Of a stretch of DNA of 64,000 nt, positions 17,865-27,607 are shown piece by piece (the first letter of the stretch is position 1; each line of letters begins with the position of its first letter). A program made the position numbers and the translations under genes. The stretch comes from an uncultured Microbacterium sp. (GTDB lineage: Bacteria > Actinomycetota > Actinomycetes > Actinomycetales > Microbacteriaceae). Location: the NCBI RefSeq assembly GCF_945952435.1, contig NZ_CAMFHZ010000004.1, positions 1 through 64,000 of the forward strand, written 5' to 3'. Under the pieces are notes generated by a model that saw nothing but the letters and a program-made list of their open reading frames with translations, did no database searches and had not been told where the DNA came from.

Positions 17865-19088
17865 TCAGGCGGCGTCTCCGATGAGGACCGCCTCTGCGTC
17901 CTCGGCCTCGTCGTGCGAACCGCGGTCGATGTGCGAGAGCGCACTCCTCCCGAAGAACACGACAGCCGCGGCGATCAGCACCGACACGCCCGCGAAGACG
18001 TACGGCACCGTGTCGCCCCACAGATGGGAGAGGAGCGCCGCGAGCGGCGGAGCCACGGCGCCGCCGATGAAGCGGACCGCGGAGTAGGCCGAGGAGGCGA
18101 CGGCGCGGGGGAGATCCGTCGCCTCCATGACGGCCTCGGTGAGCACCGTGTTCATGATGCCGAGGAGGAGACCGCCGATGATGATGCACACGACGAGGGC
18201 GGCGGGGATCGCGACCAGGATGCCGGCGACGATGAGATCGACGGCGAGCAGAGGCAGGACCATCACGATGATGCGCGTGATGGGCAGGCGGCGGAGCAGG
18301 AGCGGAGCGACCCACACGCTCGTGACCGCGAGCGCGATGCCCCATCCGAAGAACGTCAGACCGATGCCGATCGCGCTGAACCCCAGCGGGAACGGGGAGA
18401 ACGCGAGCAGTACGAAGAACCCGATGTTGTAGAAGAGCGCTGCGGCGGCCAGCACGGCGAGGGCCGGGCGTCCGAGGGCGCGGAACGGGGCGGAGAAGGC
18501 GACGGGCTCGCGCTTGCCGACGGGGCCGCGGAGCAGGGTCAGCACGGCGATGAACCCGATGGCCATGAGGACGACGACGCCGAAGAACGGTCCCTGCCAG
18601 GCGACCTCCCCGAGGAGTCCGCCGAGGAGCGGCCCGATGGCGATGCCCAGGCCGAGGGCGGCCTCGTACAGGATGATCGCGGAACTCGATCCTCCGGCGG
18701 CCGCACCGACGATCGTCGCGAGCGCGGTCGAGATGAACAGGGCGTTGCCGAGTCCCCAGCCCGCACGGAAACCGATGATCGCGTCGACGCTGCCGCTGAG
18801 CGCGCACAGGAGGGCGAACACGACGATCAGAGCGAGGCCGATCAGCAGCGTGGCCTTGGCGCCGATGCGGCTCGAGATCCAGCTCGTGAACAGCATGGCC
18901 ACGCCGGTGACCAGCAGATAGCTCGTGAACAGCAGCTCGGTCTGCACCGGGGTCGCCTTCAGCGATTCGGCGATCGCGGGCAGGATCGGGTCGACGAGGC
19001 CGATGCCCATGAAGGCGACGACGCAGGCGAAGGCGACCGCCCAGACCTGTGCGGGCTGCCTCCAGATCGTGGAGGTGGTGGTACTCAA
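17865..19088 (-). CDS. MFS efflux transporter
   Basis: A 407-residue, 12-helix major facilitator of the drug:H+ antiporter type. The first helix contains GIGLVDPILPAIAESLKATP, typical of Bmr/NorA-like or multidrug exporters, and the helix 2-3 loop has SSRIGAKATL. The start is TTG 19088, overlapping the marR stop as TTGA, with AAAGGA upstream. Coupling to MarR suggests export of a compound that the MarR protein senses. Substrate unknown. Confidence 0.87.
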   Translation of the reverse strand: MSTTTSTIWRQPAQVWAVAFACVVAFMGIGLVDPILPAIAESLKATPVQTELLFTSYLLVTGVAMLFTSWISSRIGAKATLLIGLALIVVFALLCALSGSVDAIIGFRAGWGLGNALFISTALATIVGAAAGGSSSAIILYEAALGLGIAIGPLLGGLLGEVAWQGPFFGVVVLMAIGFIAVLTLLRGPVGKREPVAFSAPFRALGRPALAVLAAAALFYNIGFFVLLAFSPFPLGFSAIGIGLTFFGWGIALAVTSVWVAPLLLRRLPITRIIVMVLPLLAVDLIVAGILVAIPAALVVCIIIGGLLLGIMNTVLTEAVMEATDLPRAVASSAYSAVRFIGGAVAPPLAALLSHLWGDTVPYVFAGVSVLIAAAVVFFGRSALSHIDRGSHDEAEDAEAVLIGDAA

Positions 19089-19516
19089 CGTGCTGTCCTT
19101 TCGAGGGCGGAGTGCGTGCGGAGAATCTCGGCGGCGCGGGACAGGTGCTCCCAGTCCGTCTCGTCGAGATCCGAGAATCGTGGAGCGAGGACCTCTTGGA
19201 TCTGCTGGCGCCAGTTCCTTGCGGCCTCCGTCCCGGCGTCGGTGATCGTGACCACCGTGGCGCGAGAGTCGTCGGGATCGGCCGCGCGCCGCACGAGTCC
19301 CTCGTGCTCGAGCTGTCCGATCAGCCGGGTCATCCCCGGCTGGGTCGTGCGGGAGGCTTTGGCCAGTTCGCCGATCCTCTGCCCGTCCCGTTCTCCCAGC
19401 AGGCTGAGCACCCGCCATTGCGCGGCCGGCGCGTCGTTCCCGGCTTCCTGAGCCGCCATGCGCGTGAGGGCGTGGGTCGAGAGGACGATCGACTGAAGGA
19501 TCTGTCCGTGATTCAT
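19085..19516 (-). CDS. MarR-family transcriptional regulator
   Basis: A 143-residue winged-helix regulator with the MarR core: QWRVLSLLGERDGQRIGELAKA, recognition helix TTQPGMTRLIGQLEHEGLV and wing RAADPDDSRATVVTITDAG. Its promoter holds an inverted repeat that overlaps the -10 and the start codon, so it probably represses its own operon with the MFS gene. The mRNA appears leaderless. Confidence 0.92.
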   Translation of the reverse strand: MNHGQILQSIVLSTHALTRMAAQEAGNDAPAAQWRVLSLLGERDGQRIGELAKASRTTQPGMTRLIGQLEHEGLVRRAADPDDSRATVVTITDAGTEAARNWRQQIQEVLAPRFSDLDETDWEHLSRAAEILRTHSALERTAR

Positions 19517-19551
19517 ACCAAAAGTATATATCTAACGGTATGTAAATTCAA
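19515..19551 (-). promoter_or_regulatory. Promoter and operator of the marR-MFS operon
   Basis: Minus strand: TTGAAT (19551-19546), 17-bp spacer, TATACT (19528-19523), then the ATG seven bases later. ATACC (19515-19519) and GGTAT (19537-19541) form an inverted repeat around an imperfectly symmetrical AT-rich centre, covering the -10 and start codon. This is a conspicuously AT-rich patch. Confidence 0.8.
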
Positions 19552-19568
19552 GGCGCGGGGTCCACGAC

Positions 19569-20363
19569 CTACCGTCGCGCGCCGGCGAGGCGGGCGGAGA
19601 GCTCGTGCGCGTGCGCGAGCAACGTGCGTCCGAGCGTCGGCAGGCGATCCGGGCCGAAACGGAACTCGACCCCCGTCAGGCTCAGGGCCCATTCGGCCCG
19701 CCCGTCCCTGTCGAAGACCGCCGCGCCCATGCCCCAGCTGCCCTCGACGATCAGCCCGGGGTTGACGGCGTACCCCCGTGCCTTGGTCTCGGCGAGGCGG
19801 CGTCGCAGGGGTGCCTCCGCGTGCGTGCGGCCCCAGCGCTCCGCGAGCTCGGGGTGGCGCGCCAGATACGCATCCACATCGTGGTCGGGCAGGAACGAGA
19901 GGATCGCGAGCCCTGCGCTCGCGACGCCGAGCGGGAAGCGCACGCCCTCGCTGAGCACGAACGAGCGGATCGGGAAGGCGCCCTCCTCCCGCAGCAGGCA
20001 CACCGTCTCGTCGGCGCGACGCACCGAGAGGAAGGCGCTCTCCTCGGTCTTGACGGCCAGGGAGCGCACGATGTCCCGCGCGAGCGCGGTGATGTCGTAG
20101 CGTGCCGCGGCGGCGGTTCCCATCAAATACAGCTCGGGGCCGGGCATCCACCGGGCGGTCTGCGGATCCTGGTCGACGAGGCCCTCGGCACGAAGTGCGG
20201 TCAACAGGCGGTGCGCGGTCGAGCGGCTGAGCCCTGCGGTATGGGCGAGCGCGTGCAGTGCCGACCCCTCGGGCGAGGCGGTCACGAGCCGTAGCAGGCC
20301 TGCCGCGCGGGCGATCGCCTGCGCACCCGGCACGGTGCGCCGAGGGGAGGGCGCTTGTTCCAT
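19569..20363 (-). CDS. IclR-family transcriptional regulator
   Basis: A 264-residue IclR protein: N-terminal winged helix with LSRSTAHRLLTALRAEGLV near residue 50 and a C-terminal effector domain containing ESAFLSVRRADETVC and YAVNPGLIVEGSWGMGAAVFD. It is divergent from a CoA-transferase/thiolase operon, with a 9-bp inverted repeat directly ahead of its start codon. IclR proteins of the PcaR type control 3-oxoacid catabolism, which fits. Start ATG 20363. Confidence 0.9.
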   Translation of the reverse strand: MEQAPSPRRTVPGAQAIARAAGLLRLVTASPEGSALHALAHTAGLSRSTAHRLLTALRAEGLVDQDPQTARWMPGPELYLMGTAAAARYDITALARDIVRSLAVKTEESAFLSVRRADETVCLLREEGAFPIRSFVLSEGVRFPLGVASAGLAILSFLPDHDVDAYLARHPELAERWGRTHAEAPLRRRLAETKARGYAVNPGLIVEGSWGMGAAVFDRDGRAEWALSLTGVEFRFGPDRLPTLGRTLLAHAHELSARLAGARR

Positions 20364-20396
20364 GATGTGGACGGTATCGACTCCCCGGTCCACATC
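20364..20396. promoter_or_regulatory. Inverted-repeat operator in the iclR / CoA-transferase gap
   Basis: GATGTGGAC (20364-20372) and GTCCACATC (20388-20396) are perfect complements 15 bp apart. The site touches the IclR start codon and lies 70 bp ahead of the divergent operon. Confidence 0.6.
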
Positions 20397-20465
20397 GCAA
20401 GCCGCGGCTTGGCCTTGGCCGCGCCGCCGGTGGAAGGTGGGGAGTCCTGCACGAAGGAGTGGTGA

Positions 20466-21254
20466 GTGATCGACAAGCAATGGGCGTCCGCGGCCGACGC
20501 GGTGGCAGACATCCCGGACGGCGCCTCACTGGCGGTCGGAGGTTTCGGGCTGTCCGGGAACCCGAGCGCGCTCATCGGCGCGATTCTGGCCCAGGGGACG
20601 AGCGGCCTCAGCGTGGTGAGCAACAACTGCGGCGTCGACGACTGGGGTCTCGGGCTACTGCTCGGCGCCCGTCGCATCCGCAAGATGACCTCGTCCTACG
20701 TGGGCGAGAACAAGGAGTTCGAACGTCAGTTCCTCACCGGCGAGCTCGAACTCGAGCTCACGCCCCAGGGAACGCTCGCGGAGAAGCTCCGTGCCGGAGG
20801 ATCCGGCATCGCCGCGTTCTACACGCAGACGGGCGTCGGCACTCAGGTCGCGGAGGGCGGCCTGCCCCGCCGGTACGCGCCCGACGGATCGGTCGCGGTC
20901 GCCTCACCGGCGAAGGACGTGCGCACGTTCGACGTGAACGGGGTGCCGCGGGAGTTCGTGCTCGAAGAGGCGATCACCACCGACTATGCGCTCGTGCACG
21001 CCGCTCTCGGCGACCGCCACGGGAACCTCGTGTTCCGAAAGGCCGCGCGCAATTTCAACCCGCTGGCCGCGATGGCGGGGCGCGTCTGCATCGCGCAGGT
21101 CGAGCGCCTCGTCGAGCCAGGGGAGCTCGATCCCGATCTCGTGCACCTGCCCGGTGTCTTCGTCCACCGGATCGTCGAGGTCGGACCCGACATCGAGAAG
21201 CGCATCGAGCGGCGCACGGTGCGTGCGGCCGCCTCGACGACGGAGGAGGACTGA
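20466..21254 (+). CDS. 3-oxoacid CoA-transferase subunit A
   Basis: Alpha subunit of a type I CoA-transferase (SCOT/PcaI group), moving CoA from succinyl-CoA to a 3-oxoacid. GGFGLSGNP near residue 26, [11 protein letters not shown], and [19 protein letters not shown] are family landmarks. GTG 20466 follows GAAGGAG. With the B subunit and thiolase it can convert acetoacetate to acetyl-CoA; a beta-ketoadipate role is the alternative. Confidence 0.9.
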   Translation: MIDKQWASAADAVADIPDGASLAVGGFGLSGNPSALIGAILAQGTSGLSVVSNNCGVDDWGLGLLLGARRIRKMTSSYVGENKEFERQFLTGELELELTPQGTLAEKLRAGGSGIAAFYTQTGVGTQVAEGGLPRRYAPDGSVAVASPAKDVRTFDVNGVPREFVLEEAITTDYALVHAALGDRHGNLVFRKAARNFNPLAAMAGRVCIAQVERLVEPGELDPDLVHLPGVFVHRIVEVGPDIEKRIERRTVRAAASTTEED

Positions 21255-21255
21255 C

Positions 21256-21909
21256 ATGGCGCTGACACGCGACGAGATGGCCGCGCGCGCCGCGGCGGAG
21301 CTGGCGGACGGGTCGTACGTCAACCTCGGGATCGGACTGCCCACGCTCGTGCCGAACCACGTCCCCGACGGGGTGACGGTCGTCCTGCAGTCCGAGAACG
21401 GGATCCTCGGGGTCGGGCCGTATCCGACCGAGGACGCCGTCGACCCCGATCTCATCAACGCGGGGAAGGAGACGGTCACGACGCTGCCCGGTGCCGCGTT
21501 CTTCGACTCAGGACTGAGCTTCGGGATGATCCGGGGCGGGAAGATCGATGCGGCGATCCTCGGGGCGATGCAGGTGAGCGCGACCGGCGACCTCGCCAAC
21601 TGGATGATCCCCGGGAAGATGGTCAAGGGACCCGGCGGCGCGATGGACCTCGTGCACGGCGCCGCTCGCGTCATCGTGCTCATGGAGCACGTCGCGCGCG
21701 ACGGATCGCCCAAGATCGTGGATTCCTGCACGCTGCCGCTCACCGGCCGTGGGGTGGTGCATCGCATCATCACGGATCTGGCGGTCATCGACGTCACGCC
21801 GACCGGTCTGGAGCTGGTCGAGCTCGCACCCGGCGTGAGCGTGCAGGATGTGAAGGACGCCACAGAGCCCGCGCTGCGGGTCGCCGAGCACCTGGAGGAG
21901 CACGCATGA
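21256..21909 (+). CDS. 3-oxoacid CoA-transferase subunit B
   Basis: Beta subunit, 217 aa, carrying the catalytic glutamate in the motif [13 protein letters not shown] near residue 47. [17 protein letters not shown] and the [10 protein letters not shown] glycine-rich turn are typical. It starts one base after the A subunit stop and overlaps the thiolase by four bases. Confidence 0.92.
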   Translation: MALTRDEMAARAAAELADGSYVNLGIGLPTLVPNHVPDGVTVVLQSENGILGVGPYPTEDAVDPDLINAGKETVTTLPGAAFFDSGLSFGMIRGGKIDAAILGAMQVSATGDLANWMIPGKMVKGPGGAMDLVHGAARVIVLMEHVARDGSPKIVDSCTLPLTGRGVVHRIITDLAVIDVTPTGLELVELAPGVSVQDVKDATEPALRVAEHLEEHA

Positions 21910-23108
21910 GCGCACACACCGAGCAGCACGGCGAGGACGTCGTCATCGTGGCCGCGGCCCGCACGCCGCAGGGCCGCTTGAAGGGGCAGCTGGCGTCGTT
22001 CACGGCACCGCAGCTGGGCGCGCTGGCGATCCGCGGGGCACTCGATCAGAGCGGCGTGCCCGCCGACGACATCGACGCGGTCATCGTCGGTCAGGTGCTC
22101 GCGGCCGGTTCCGGACAGAACGCGGCCCGACAGGCCGCGATCGGAGCAGGGATCGGCTGGGACGTGCCCGCCCACTCGGTGAACAAGGTCTGCCTGTCCG
22201 GTCTCACGGCGATCATCGACGCCGCGCGGATGATCCGCACGGGGGACGCGCGCACCGTCGTCGCCGCAGGCATGGAGTCGATGACCCGTGCCCCGCACCT
22301 GCTCATGGGATCGCGGGACGGATGGACGTACGGATCCGTGGAGGTGCTCGACCACATGGCGTACGACGGACTCACCGACGCGTACGACCGGGAGAGCATG
22401 GGCGCGTCGACCGAGCGTCACAACGAGCGCTTCGGCATGACCCGCGAGGCGCAGGACACCGTCGCCGCCGCGTCCCATCAGCGCGCCGCCGCCGCCCGCG
22501 AGGCCGGCGTCTTCGACGGCGAGATCGTCGAGGTCGCGGTGCCGCAGCGCAAGGGGCCGGCGGTCATCCTCACGGCGGACGAGGGCGTTCGTCCCGACAC
22601 GACCGTCGAGTCGCTCGCCGCGCTGCGCCCCGCCTTCGCGGAGGGCGGGTCGATCACCGCCGGCAACTCCTCTCAGATCTCCGACGGCGCCTCTGCCGTG
22701 ATCCTCACCACCCGCGCGCACGCGGAGGAGCAGGGCTGGCCCGTCTTCGCGACGGTCGGCGCGAGCGGACAGACCGCAGGCCCGGACAACTCGCTGCACG
22801 AGCAGCCGGCGCGCGCGATCGCACGGGCTCTCGAGAAGCAGGGGATCGGCGTCGCCGACCTCGACCTCGTCGAGATCAACGAGGCGTTCGGCGCCGTCGT
22901 CGCGCGCTCCCAGACCGCGCTCGGGCTGGATCCGGAGATCGTGAACATCCACGGCGGCGGGATCGCGATCGGGCATCCGATCGGGGCGAGCGGCAACCGA
23001 CTCGCAGTGCACGTCGCGCACGAGCTCGTGCGACGCGGGACGGGCACGGGCGTCGTCGCCCTGTGCGGCGGGGGCGGTCAGGGCGAAGCGCTGATCCTCA
23101 CGCGGTGA
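21906..23108 (+). CDS. Thiolase (acetyl-CoA C-acetyltransferase type)
   Basis: A 400-residue thiolase. The acyl-binding Cys is in [11 protein letters not shown] near residue 93, the His in [15 protein letters not shown] and the second Cys in ALCGGGGQG. The N-terminal [11 protein letters not shown] segment resembles acetoacetyl-CoA thiolases more than PcaF, so the operon more likely breaks down acetoacetate or a related 3-oxoacid. ATG 21906 overlaps the upstream stop. Confidence 0.92.
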   Translation: MSAHTEQHGEDVVIVAAARTPQGRLKGQLASFTAPQLGALAIRGALDQSGVPADDIDAVIVGQVLAAGSGQNAARQAAIGAGIGWDVPAHSVNKVCLSGLTAIIDAARMIRTGDARTVVAAGMESMTRAPHLLMGSRDGWTYGSVEVLDHMAYDGLTDAYDRESMGASTERHNERFGMTREAQDTVAAASHQRAAAAREAGVFDGEIVEVAVPQRKGPAVILTADEGVRPDTTVESLAALRPAFAEGGSITAGNSSQISDGASAVILTTRAHAEEQGWPVFATVGASGQTAGPDNSLHEQPARAIARALEKQGIGVADLDLVEINEAFGAVVARSQTALGLDPEIVNIHGGGIAIGHPIGASGNRLAVHVAHELVRRGTGTGVVALCGGGGQGEALILTR

Positions 23109-23139
23109 GGATGACGCCGAGGATGAATAGGATGCGGGG

Positions 23140-23586
23140 ATGACGACCATCTCCGCCCTCGCCGAGACCGATCGGGAGGAGTGGCTGCCGCTGTGGGCGG
23201 CGTACATCGCGTTCTACGCATCGAGCGTGGCGGACGACGTCACGGCCACCACCTTCGCGCGCTTCCTCGACCCCGACGTGCCGATGCATGCGGCGATCGC
23301 ACGGGACGACGACGGGCGTGCGATCGGTTTCGTGCACTGGCTCGAGCACTCCTCGACCTGGTCGCGGAACGGCTACACCTACCTCGAGGACCTGTTCGTC
23401 GATCCCGCGTCCCGTGGAGGCGGTGTCGGCGAAGCCCTCATCGCCCACGTCTCGGACTCGGCGCGCGCGGTCGGCAGCGACAAGGTGTACTGGCTCACCG
23501 CCGAGACGAACACCACCGCGCGCCGCCTCTACGACCGCGTCGCCCGGCGCTCCGGCTTCCTGCACTACGAGCGCGAGCTCGGCTGA
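23140..23586 (+). CDS. GNAT family N-acetyltransferase
   Basis: A 148-residue GNAT protein with the acetyl-CoA site in the segment LEDLFVDPASRGGGVGEALI (residues about 84-103) and the C-terminal NTTARRLYDRVARRSGFLHYE. Substrate unknown. TAGGAT at 23128-23133 places the transcription start at the ATG. Confidence 0.88.
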   Translation: MTTISALAETDREEWLPLWAAYIAFYASSVADDVTATTFARFLDPDVPMHAAIARDDDGRAIGFVHWLEHSSTWSRNGYTYLEDLFVDPASRGGGVGEALIAHVSDSARAVGSDKVYWLTAETNTTARRLYDRVARRSGFLHYERELG

Positions 23587-23622
23587 TCCGCGAGGGATCC
23601 GCTGCTCCCGGGAGGCGGTCGG

Positions 23623-23907
23623 TCAGAGGTTGCGGGCCTTGCGCTCGGCCTTCTGCTGCGCCTTCAACGCCTTCTTCTCGCGCTTGAACTGCGTCGCGGC
23701 GACGGGGGAGTCGACGGCCACCAGCTCTCCGCGCTCATCGCGGCGCATATCGACGATCGCCCCGATCGCGAGGGCGACCGTGATGCCCCAGCTGGCCCAG
23801 GCGAGCACGGCGCGCCAGGTGATCGGCGCGTCCCTGGTGCCGCGCAGCAGCGCGATGCCGCTGCTCACCGCGCTGAACAGGCCGCTGGCGAAGACGTAGT
23901 TGCGCAT
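23623..23907 (-). CDS. Small two-helix membrane protein, hypothetical
   Basis: A 94-residue protein with two likely membrane segments (VFASGLFSAVSSGIALL and VLAWASWGITVALAIGAIV) and a highly basic C-terminal helix (FKREKKALKAQQKAERKARNL minus its last residues) that may form a short coiled coil. No family recognised. Neighbours on both sides are on the other strand. Confidence 0.7.
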   Translation of the reverse strand: MRNYVFASGLFSAVSSGIALLRGTRDAPITWRAVLAWASWGITVALAIGAIVDMRRDERGELVAVDSPVAATQFKREKKALKAQQKAERKARNL

Positions 23908-24059
23908 TCCCCCACCGTAGCCGAGACCGTGCGGAGGTCGGCCGATAGACTGGGCGGACAGCTGTGCACCTACCGGCCGTCGGCTCTTCCGGCGGACAGC
24001 GGCGGCACCCGAACCCGCGCCGATCCACGTCCGATCCCGCGCGAGAATCGTGACACGCC

Positions 24060-25295
24060 TTGACCTCGACGACCGTCGTCCCCTCCGCCCCGCGGCTCAT
24101 CCGCCTCGCGGGCCTCCCGTACTTCCTCATCGCGTTCGTCGCGCGTCTGCCGTTCGCGATGATGGTGGTCGGCACGCTGACGGCCGCCGTCGCCGCGCGA
24201 GGATCGCTCTCGCTCGGCGGTCTCACCTCCGCGGCGGTCGGCATCGGGACCGCGTGCTTCGGTCCGTTCCTCGGCGCGGCCGCCGACCGCTGGGGGCAGC
24301 GGGTGGTGCTGCTCGCGCTCGCGGTGCTGAACGCGGCGGCTCTCGTCGGGTTCGCGGCGATCGTGTACTCCTCGGCCGCCGAGCCCCTCGTCCTGCTCAG
24401 CGCTTTCGCGATCGGGGCGACCGCGCCGCAGGTCTCGCCGCTCTCGCGCTCACGACTCGTCACGATGATCGCCGAGAGGCTGCCGCCGGAGCGGCGAGCC
24501 CGCACGACGTCGTCGACGATGGCCTACGAATCGGCCGCCGACGAGACCGTGTTCGTCTTCGGTCCGTTCCTCGTGGGGATCCTCGCCTCGGCCATCGCCC
24601 CCTGGATGCCGCTCGTCGTCGGGGCAGGGCTCATGCTCCTCTTCGTCGGGGCCTTCGCCCTCCACCCCACCGCGGCGCACGTGTCCGTGCAGCGGGCCGA
24701 CGGCCACGCGGCGTCCCGCGCGGCGGAGCTGTTCCGTCCTCGTCTGCTCGTCGTCGTCCTCGGCATCTTCGGCGTCGGACTCTTCTTCGGCACCATGCTC
24801 ACCTCGCTCACCGCGTTCATGACGGAGCACGGCCGTCCGGAGCAGGCGGGGCTCATGTACGGGGTCATGGGCGTCGGATCGGCGATCTTCGCACTCGGAG
24901 TGGCGATCCTCCCCGCCCGATTCCCCCTCGCGGCGCGCTGGCTGCTGTTCGCCGCGATCCTGTTCGGGGGGAGCCTCCTCCTGCTCGCGGTCGGCGACGT
25001 CGCGACGATGATCGTCGCGCTCGGGGTGATGGGATTCGGGATCGGCCCCACCCTGGTGACGCAGTACAGCTTGGGCGCGGCGTTCGGCCCGGTCGACCGG
25101 TCGGCGACGGTGATGACGATGCTCGGATCCGCGGTCATCGTCGGGCAGTCCCTCGGATCCGCCGTCACCGGGCAGCTCGCGGACGCCGCGGGTGCGAACG
25201 CCGCTCTGGACCTGCCGGTCATCGCCGCGAGCGTGGTGCTGGTCGCCGGCGTCGTCAACGCCCTGCTCGCGCGCCGATCCCGCGCCGGCGCGTGA
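24060..25295 (+). CDS. MFS transporter
   Basis: A 411-residue 12-helix MFS protein. The first helix has LPYFLIAFVARLPFAMMVVGTL and the helix 2-3 loop AAADRWGQRVVLL. This resembles putative efflux permeases of actinobacteria. The start is TTG 24060, less certain because no good ribosome site is seen. TAGACT at 23946-23951 is a probable -10, giving a leader of about 100 nt that contains an in-frame 29-codon GTG-to-TGA reading frame (23964-24053). Confidence 0.82.
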   Translation: MTSTTVVPSAPRLIRLAGLPYFLIAFVARLPFAMMVVGTLTAAVAARGSLSLGGLTSAAVGIGTACFGPFLGAAADRWGQRVVLLALAVLNAAALVGFAAIVYSSAAEPLVLLSAFAIGATAPQVSPLSRSRLVTMIAERLPPERRARTTSSTMAYESAADETVFVFGPFLVGILASAIAPWMPLVVGAGLMLLFVGAFALHPTAAHVSVQRADGHAASRAAELFRPRLLVVVLGIFGVGLFFGTMLTSLTAFMTEHGRPEQAGLMYGVMGVGSAIFALGVAILPARFPLAARWLLFAAILFGGSLLLLAVGDVATMIVALGVMGFGIGPTLVTQYSLGAAFGPVDRSATVMTMLGSAVIVGQSLGSAVTGQLADAAGANAALDLPVIAASVVLVAGVVNALLARRSRAGA

Positions 25296-25391
25296 TCGCA
25301 GATCGGTTCGGCGAAGTCAAGCGGCGCGGAGCGCGCCGTGAGGGTGACTAGCCTGAGGGAGCAGCGCCTTCGCTGCAGTCTGGAGCGTCCC

Positions 25392-26813
25392 ATGCCCGCC
25401 GCGTCCGCCCTCGCCTCGTTCGTGATCGTCGCGAACCGCCTGCCCGTCGACCGCGTGCAAGGACCCGACGGCGAAGAGACCTGGCGGCCCTCGCCCGGAG
25501 GACTCGTGGCCGCGCTGGAGCCGGTCATGCATGCCGTCGACGGCGCCTGGGTGGGATGGCCCGGGCAGCCCGACGTGGAGCTCGCGCCGTTCACGGAGGA
25601 CGGGATGCGCCTGATCCCGGTGACCCTGTCCGAGTCCGAGGTGCAGGAGTATTACGAGGGCTTCGCGAACGACACGATCTGGCCGCTCTACCACGACGTC
25701 ATCGCGCCCCCGCAGTACCACCGGGAATGGTGGGACGCGTACGTGCGGGTGAACCGGCGCTTCGCCGAGCGCGCCGCCGAGGCCGTGGCGGAGGGCGGCA
25801 CGGTGTGGGTCCACGACTACCAGCTGCAGCTGGTCCCCGCGATGCTCCGCGAGCAGCGCCCCGACCTCACGATCGGGTACTTCCATCACATCCCGTTCCC
25901 GGCGCACGGCCTCTACGCCCAGCTGCCGTGGCGCAACCAGGTGCTGGAAGGTCTGCTCGGCGCCGACGTCGTCGGCTTCCAGCGCGCGCAGGACGCGACG
26001 AACTTCCTCGCCGCGGTCCGGCGCCGGCTCACGCACGACGTGAAGGGGTCGGCGGTCTCGATCGACGAGGACGGCGCGCGACGGACGGTCGTCGCACGGG
26101 CATTCCCCATCTCCATCGACACGGTGCCGTACACGGAGCTCGCCGCGCGGCCGGACGTGCGCGCGCGGGCCGCGGAGATCCGCGAAGGGTTGGGCAATCC
26201 CAAGAAGATCCTCCTCGGCGTCGACCGGCTGGACTACACCAAGGGCATCCGGCACCGGATCAAGGCGTTCGGCGAGCTGCTGGATCAGGGCCGGCTCTCG
26301 GTCGAGGACGTCACGCTCGTCCAGGTCGCGAGTCCCAGCCGGGAACGGGTCGACGCCTACGTGCAGCTGCGCGACGAGATCGAGCTGTCGGTCGCGCGCA
26401 TCAACGGCGATCACGACACGATGGACCACACCGCGATCCGCTATCTCCACCAGGGCTTCCCGCGCGAGGAGATGGTGGCGATGTACCTCGCGGCGGATGC
26501 GATGCTCGTCACCGCCCTCCGCGACGGGATGAACCTCGTCGCGAAGGAGTACGTCGCGACGCGCGCCGACAATCGCGGCGTGCTCGTGCTCAGCGAGTTC
26601 ACCGGAGCGGCCGACGAGCTGCGCCAGGCTGTGCTGGTCAACCCGCACGACATCGAGGATCTCAAGGACGCGATCATGCGCGCCGTGGAGATGCCCGCGG
26701 CCGAGCAGTCCCGCCGGATGCGCGCGCTGCGCCGGCGTGTCCTGGAGAACGACGTGCGGGCGTGGTCGCGGGACTTCCTCGCGGCCCTCGACGAGGTGAG
26801 GAACAGCCGATGA
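25392..26813 (+). CDS. otsA: Alpha,alpha-trehalose-phosphate synthase
   Basis: Condenses a nucleotide-glucose with glucose-6-phosphate to trehalose-6-phosphate (GT20 family). Motifs: NRLPVD at the N-terminus, SPGGLV, VWVHDYQLQLVP, GYFHHIPFPAHGLYAQLPWR, GVDRLDYTKGI and RDGMNLVAKEYVA. An in-frame ATG at 25338 is rejected because TAGCCT (25349-25354) looks like the -10 box and lies inside it. The leader has a GCAGCG-CCTT-CGCTGC hairpin. otsB overlaps by ATGA. Confidence 0.96.
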   Translation: MPAASALASFVIVANRLPVDRVQGPDGEETWRPSPGGLVAALEPVMHAVDGAWVGWPGQPDVELAPFTEDGMRLIPVTLSESEVQEYYEGFANDTIWPLYHDVIAPPQYHREWWDAYVRVNRRFAERAAEAVAEGGTVWVHDYQLQLVPAMLREQRPDLTIGYFHHIPFPAHGLYAQLPWRNQVLEGLLGADVVGFQRAQDATNFLAAVRRRLTHDVKGSAVSIDEDGARRTVVARAFPISIDTVPYTELAARPDVRARAAEIREGLGNPKKILLGVDRLDYTKGIRHRIKAFGELLDQGRLSVEDVTLVQVASPSRERVDAYVQLRDEIELSVARINGDHDTMDHTAIRYLHQGFPREEMVAMYLAADAMLVTALRDGMNLVAKEYVATRADNRGVLVLSEFTGAADELRQAVLVNPHDIEDLKDAIMRAVEMPAAEQSRRMRALRRRVLENDVRAWSRDFLAALDEVRNSR

Positions 26814-27607
26814 CCCGACCCTGGATCCCGGGATCCGCCGACGAAGCGCTCCAGGAGATCGCCCGCACCCCTCGGCTGCTCGTGGCGCTCGACTTCGACG
26901 GGACGGTCTCGCCCCACACCGCGGTGCCGATGGAGGCGCGGGCTCTTCCCGCGGCCGTCGCCGCCGTGGGACGACTCGCGGTGCTGCCCGAGACGTTCGT
27001 CGCGTACGTCTCCGGACGCAGCCTTCCCGACTTGGTGGAGATCACCGAGCACGACGAGGGATCCGCGATCCTGCTGGCCGGATCTCACGGGGCGCAATAC
27101 TGGTTCCCCGACACGGGCGAGGAGACCGACCTGTCCGCGCAGCCCGAGGATCTCGACGAGATCGTCGACGAGATGCGCGTCCTCATCGCGGATCTCGACG
27201 GCGTCGTGCACGAGCCGAAGACGTTCGGGTTCGGCGTGCACACGAGGACCGCGTCGCCGGAGACGGAGGAGATCGCCTTCTCCCGCGTCGAGGACTGGGC
27301 TGCCCGCCGCCTCCCCGGATGGCGGCGTCGCACCGGGCATCACCTGCGCGAATTCTCCTGGCGCGCAGAGGGCAAGGACGCCGCGCTCACCCGACTGCGC
27401 ACGCACGTCGGGGCCACCGGTCTCGTCTTCGCCGGCGACGACGTGACCGACGAGGACGGCATGCGCACCCTCGGGCCGCACGATCTCGGCGTGCGCATCG
27501 GGGACGGCGCCACCGCTGCGCTCCTGCGCGTCCCGGATCCCGCTGCCTTCGCGACGCTTCTCGGCACCCTTGCAGACCTCCGGGAGAGGCACGCGGACGC
27601 GGGCTGA
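26810..27607 (+). CDS. otsB: Trehalose-6-phosphate phosphatase
   Basis: HAD-superfamily phosphatase finishing trehalose synthesis. The nucleophile motif is LVALDFDGTVS near residue 26, motif II YVSGRS, and the late acidic motif FAGDDVTDEDGM near residue 207. Length 265 aa. It overlaps otsA by four bases. No terminator is obvious before the ilvB leader. Confidence 0.95.
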   Translation: MTRPWIPGSADEALQEIARTPRLLVALDFDGTVSPHTAVPMEARALPAAVAAVGRLAVLPETFVAYVSGRSLPDLVEITEHDEGSAILLAGSHGAQYWFPDTGEETDLSAQPEDLDEIVDEMRVLIADLDGVVHEPKTFGFGVHTRTASPETEEIAFSRVEDWAARRLPGWRRRTGHHLREFSWRAEGKDAALTRLRTHVGATGLVFAGDDVTDEDGMRTLGPHDLGVRIGDGATAALLRVPDPAAFATLLGTLADLRERHADAG

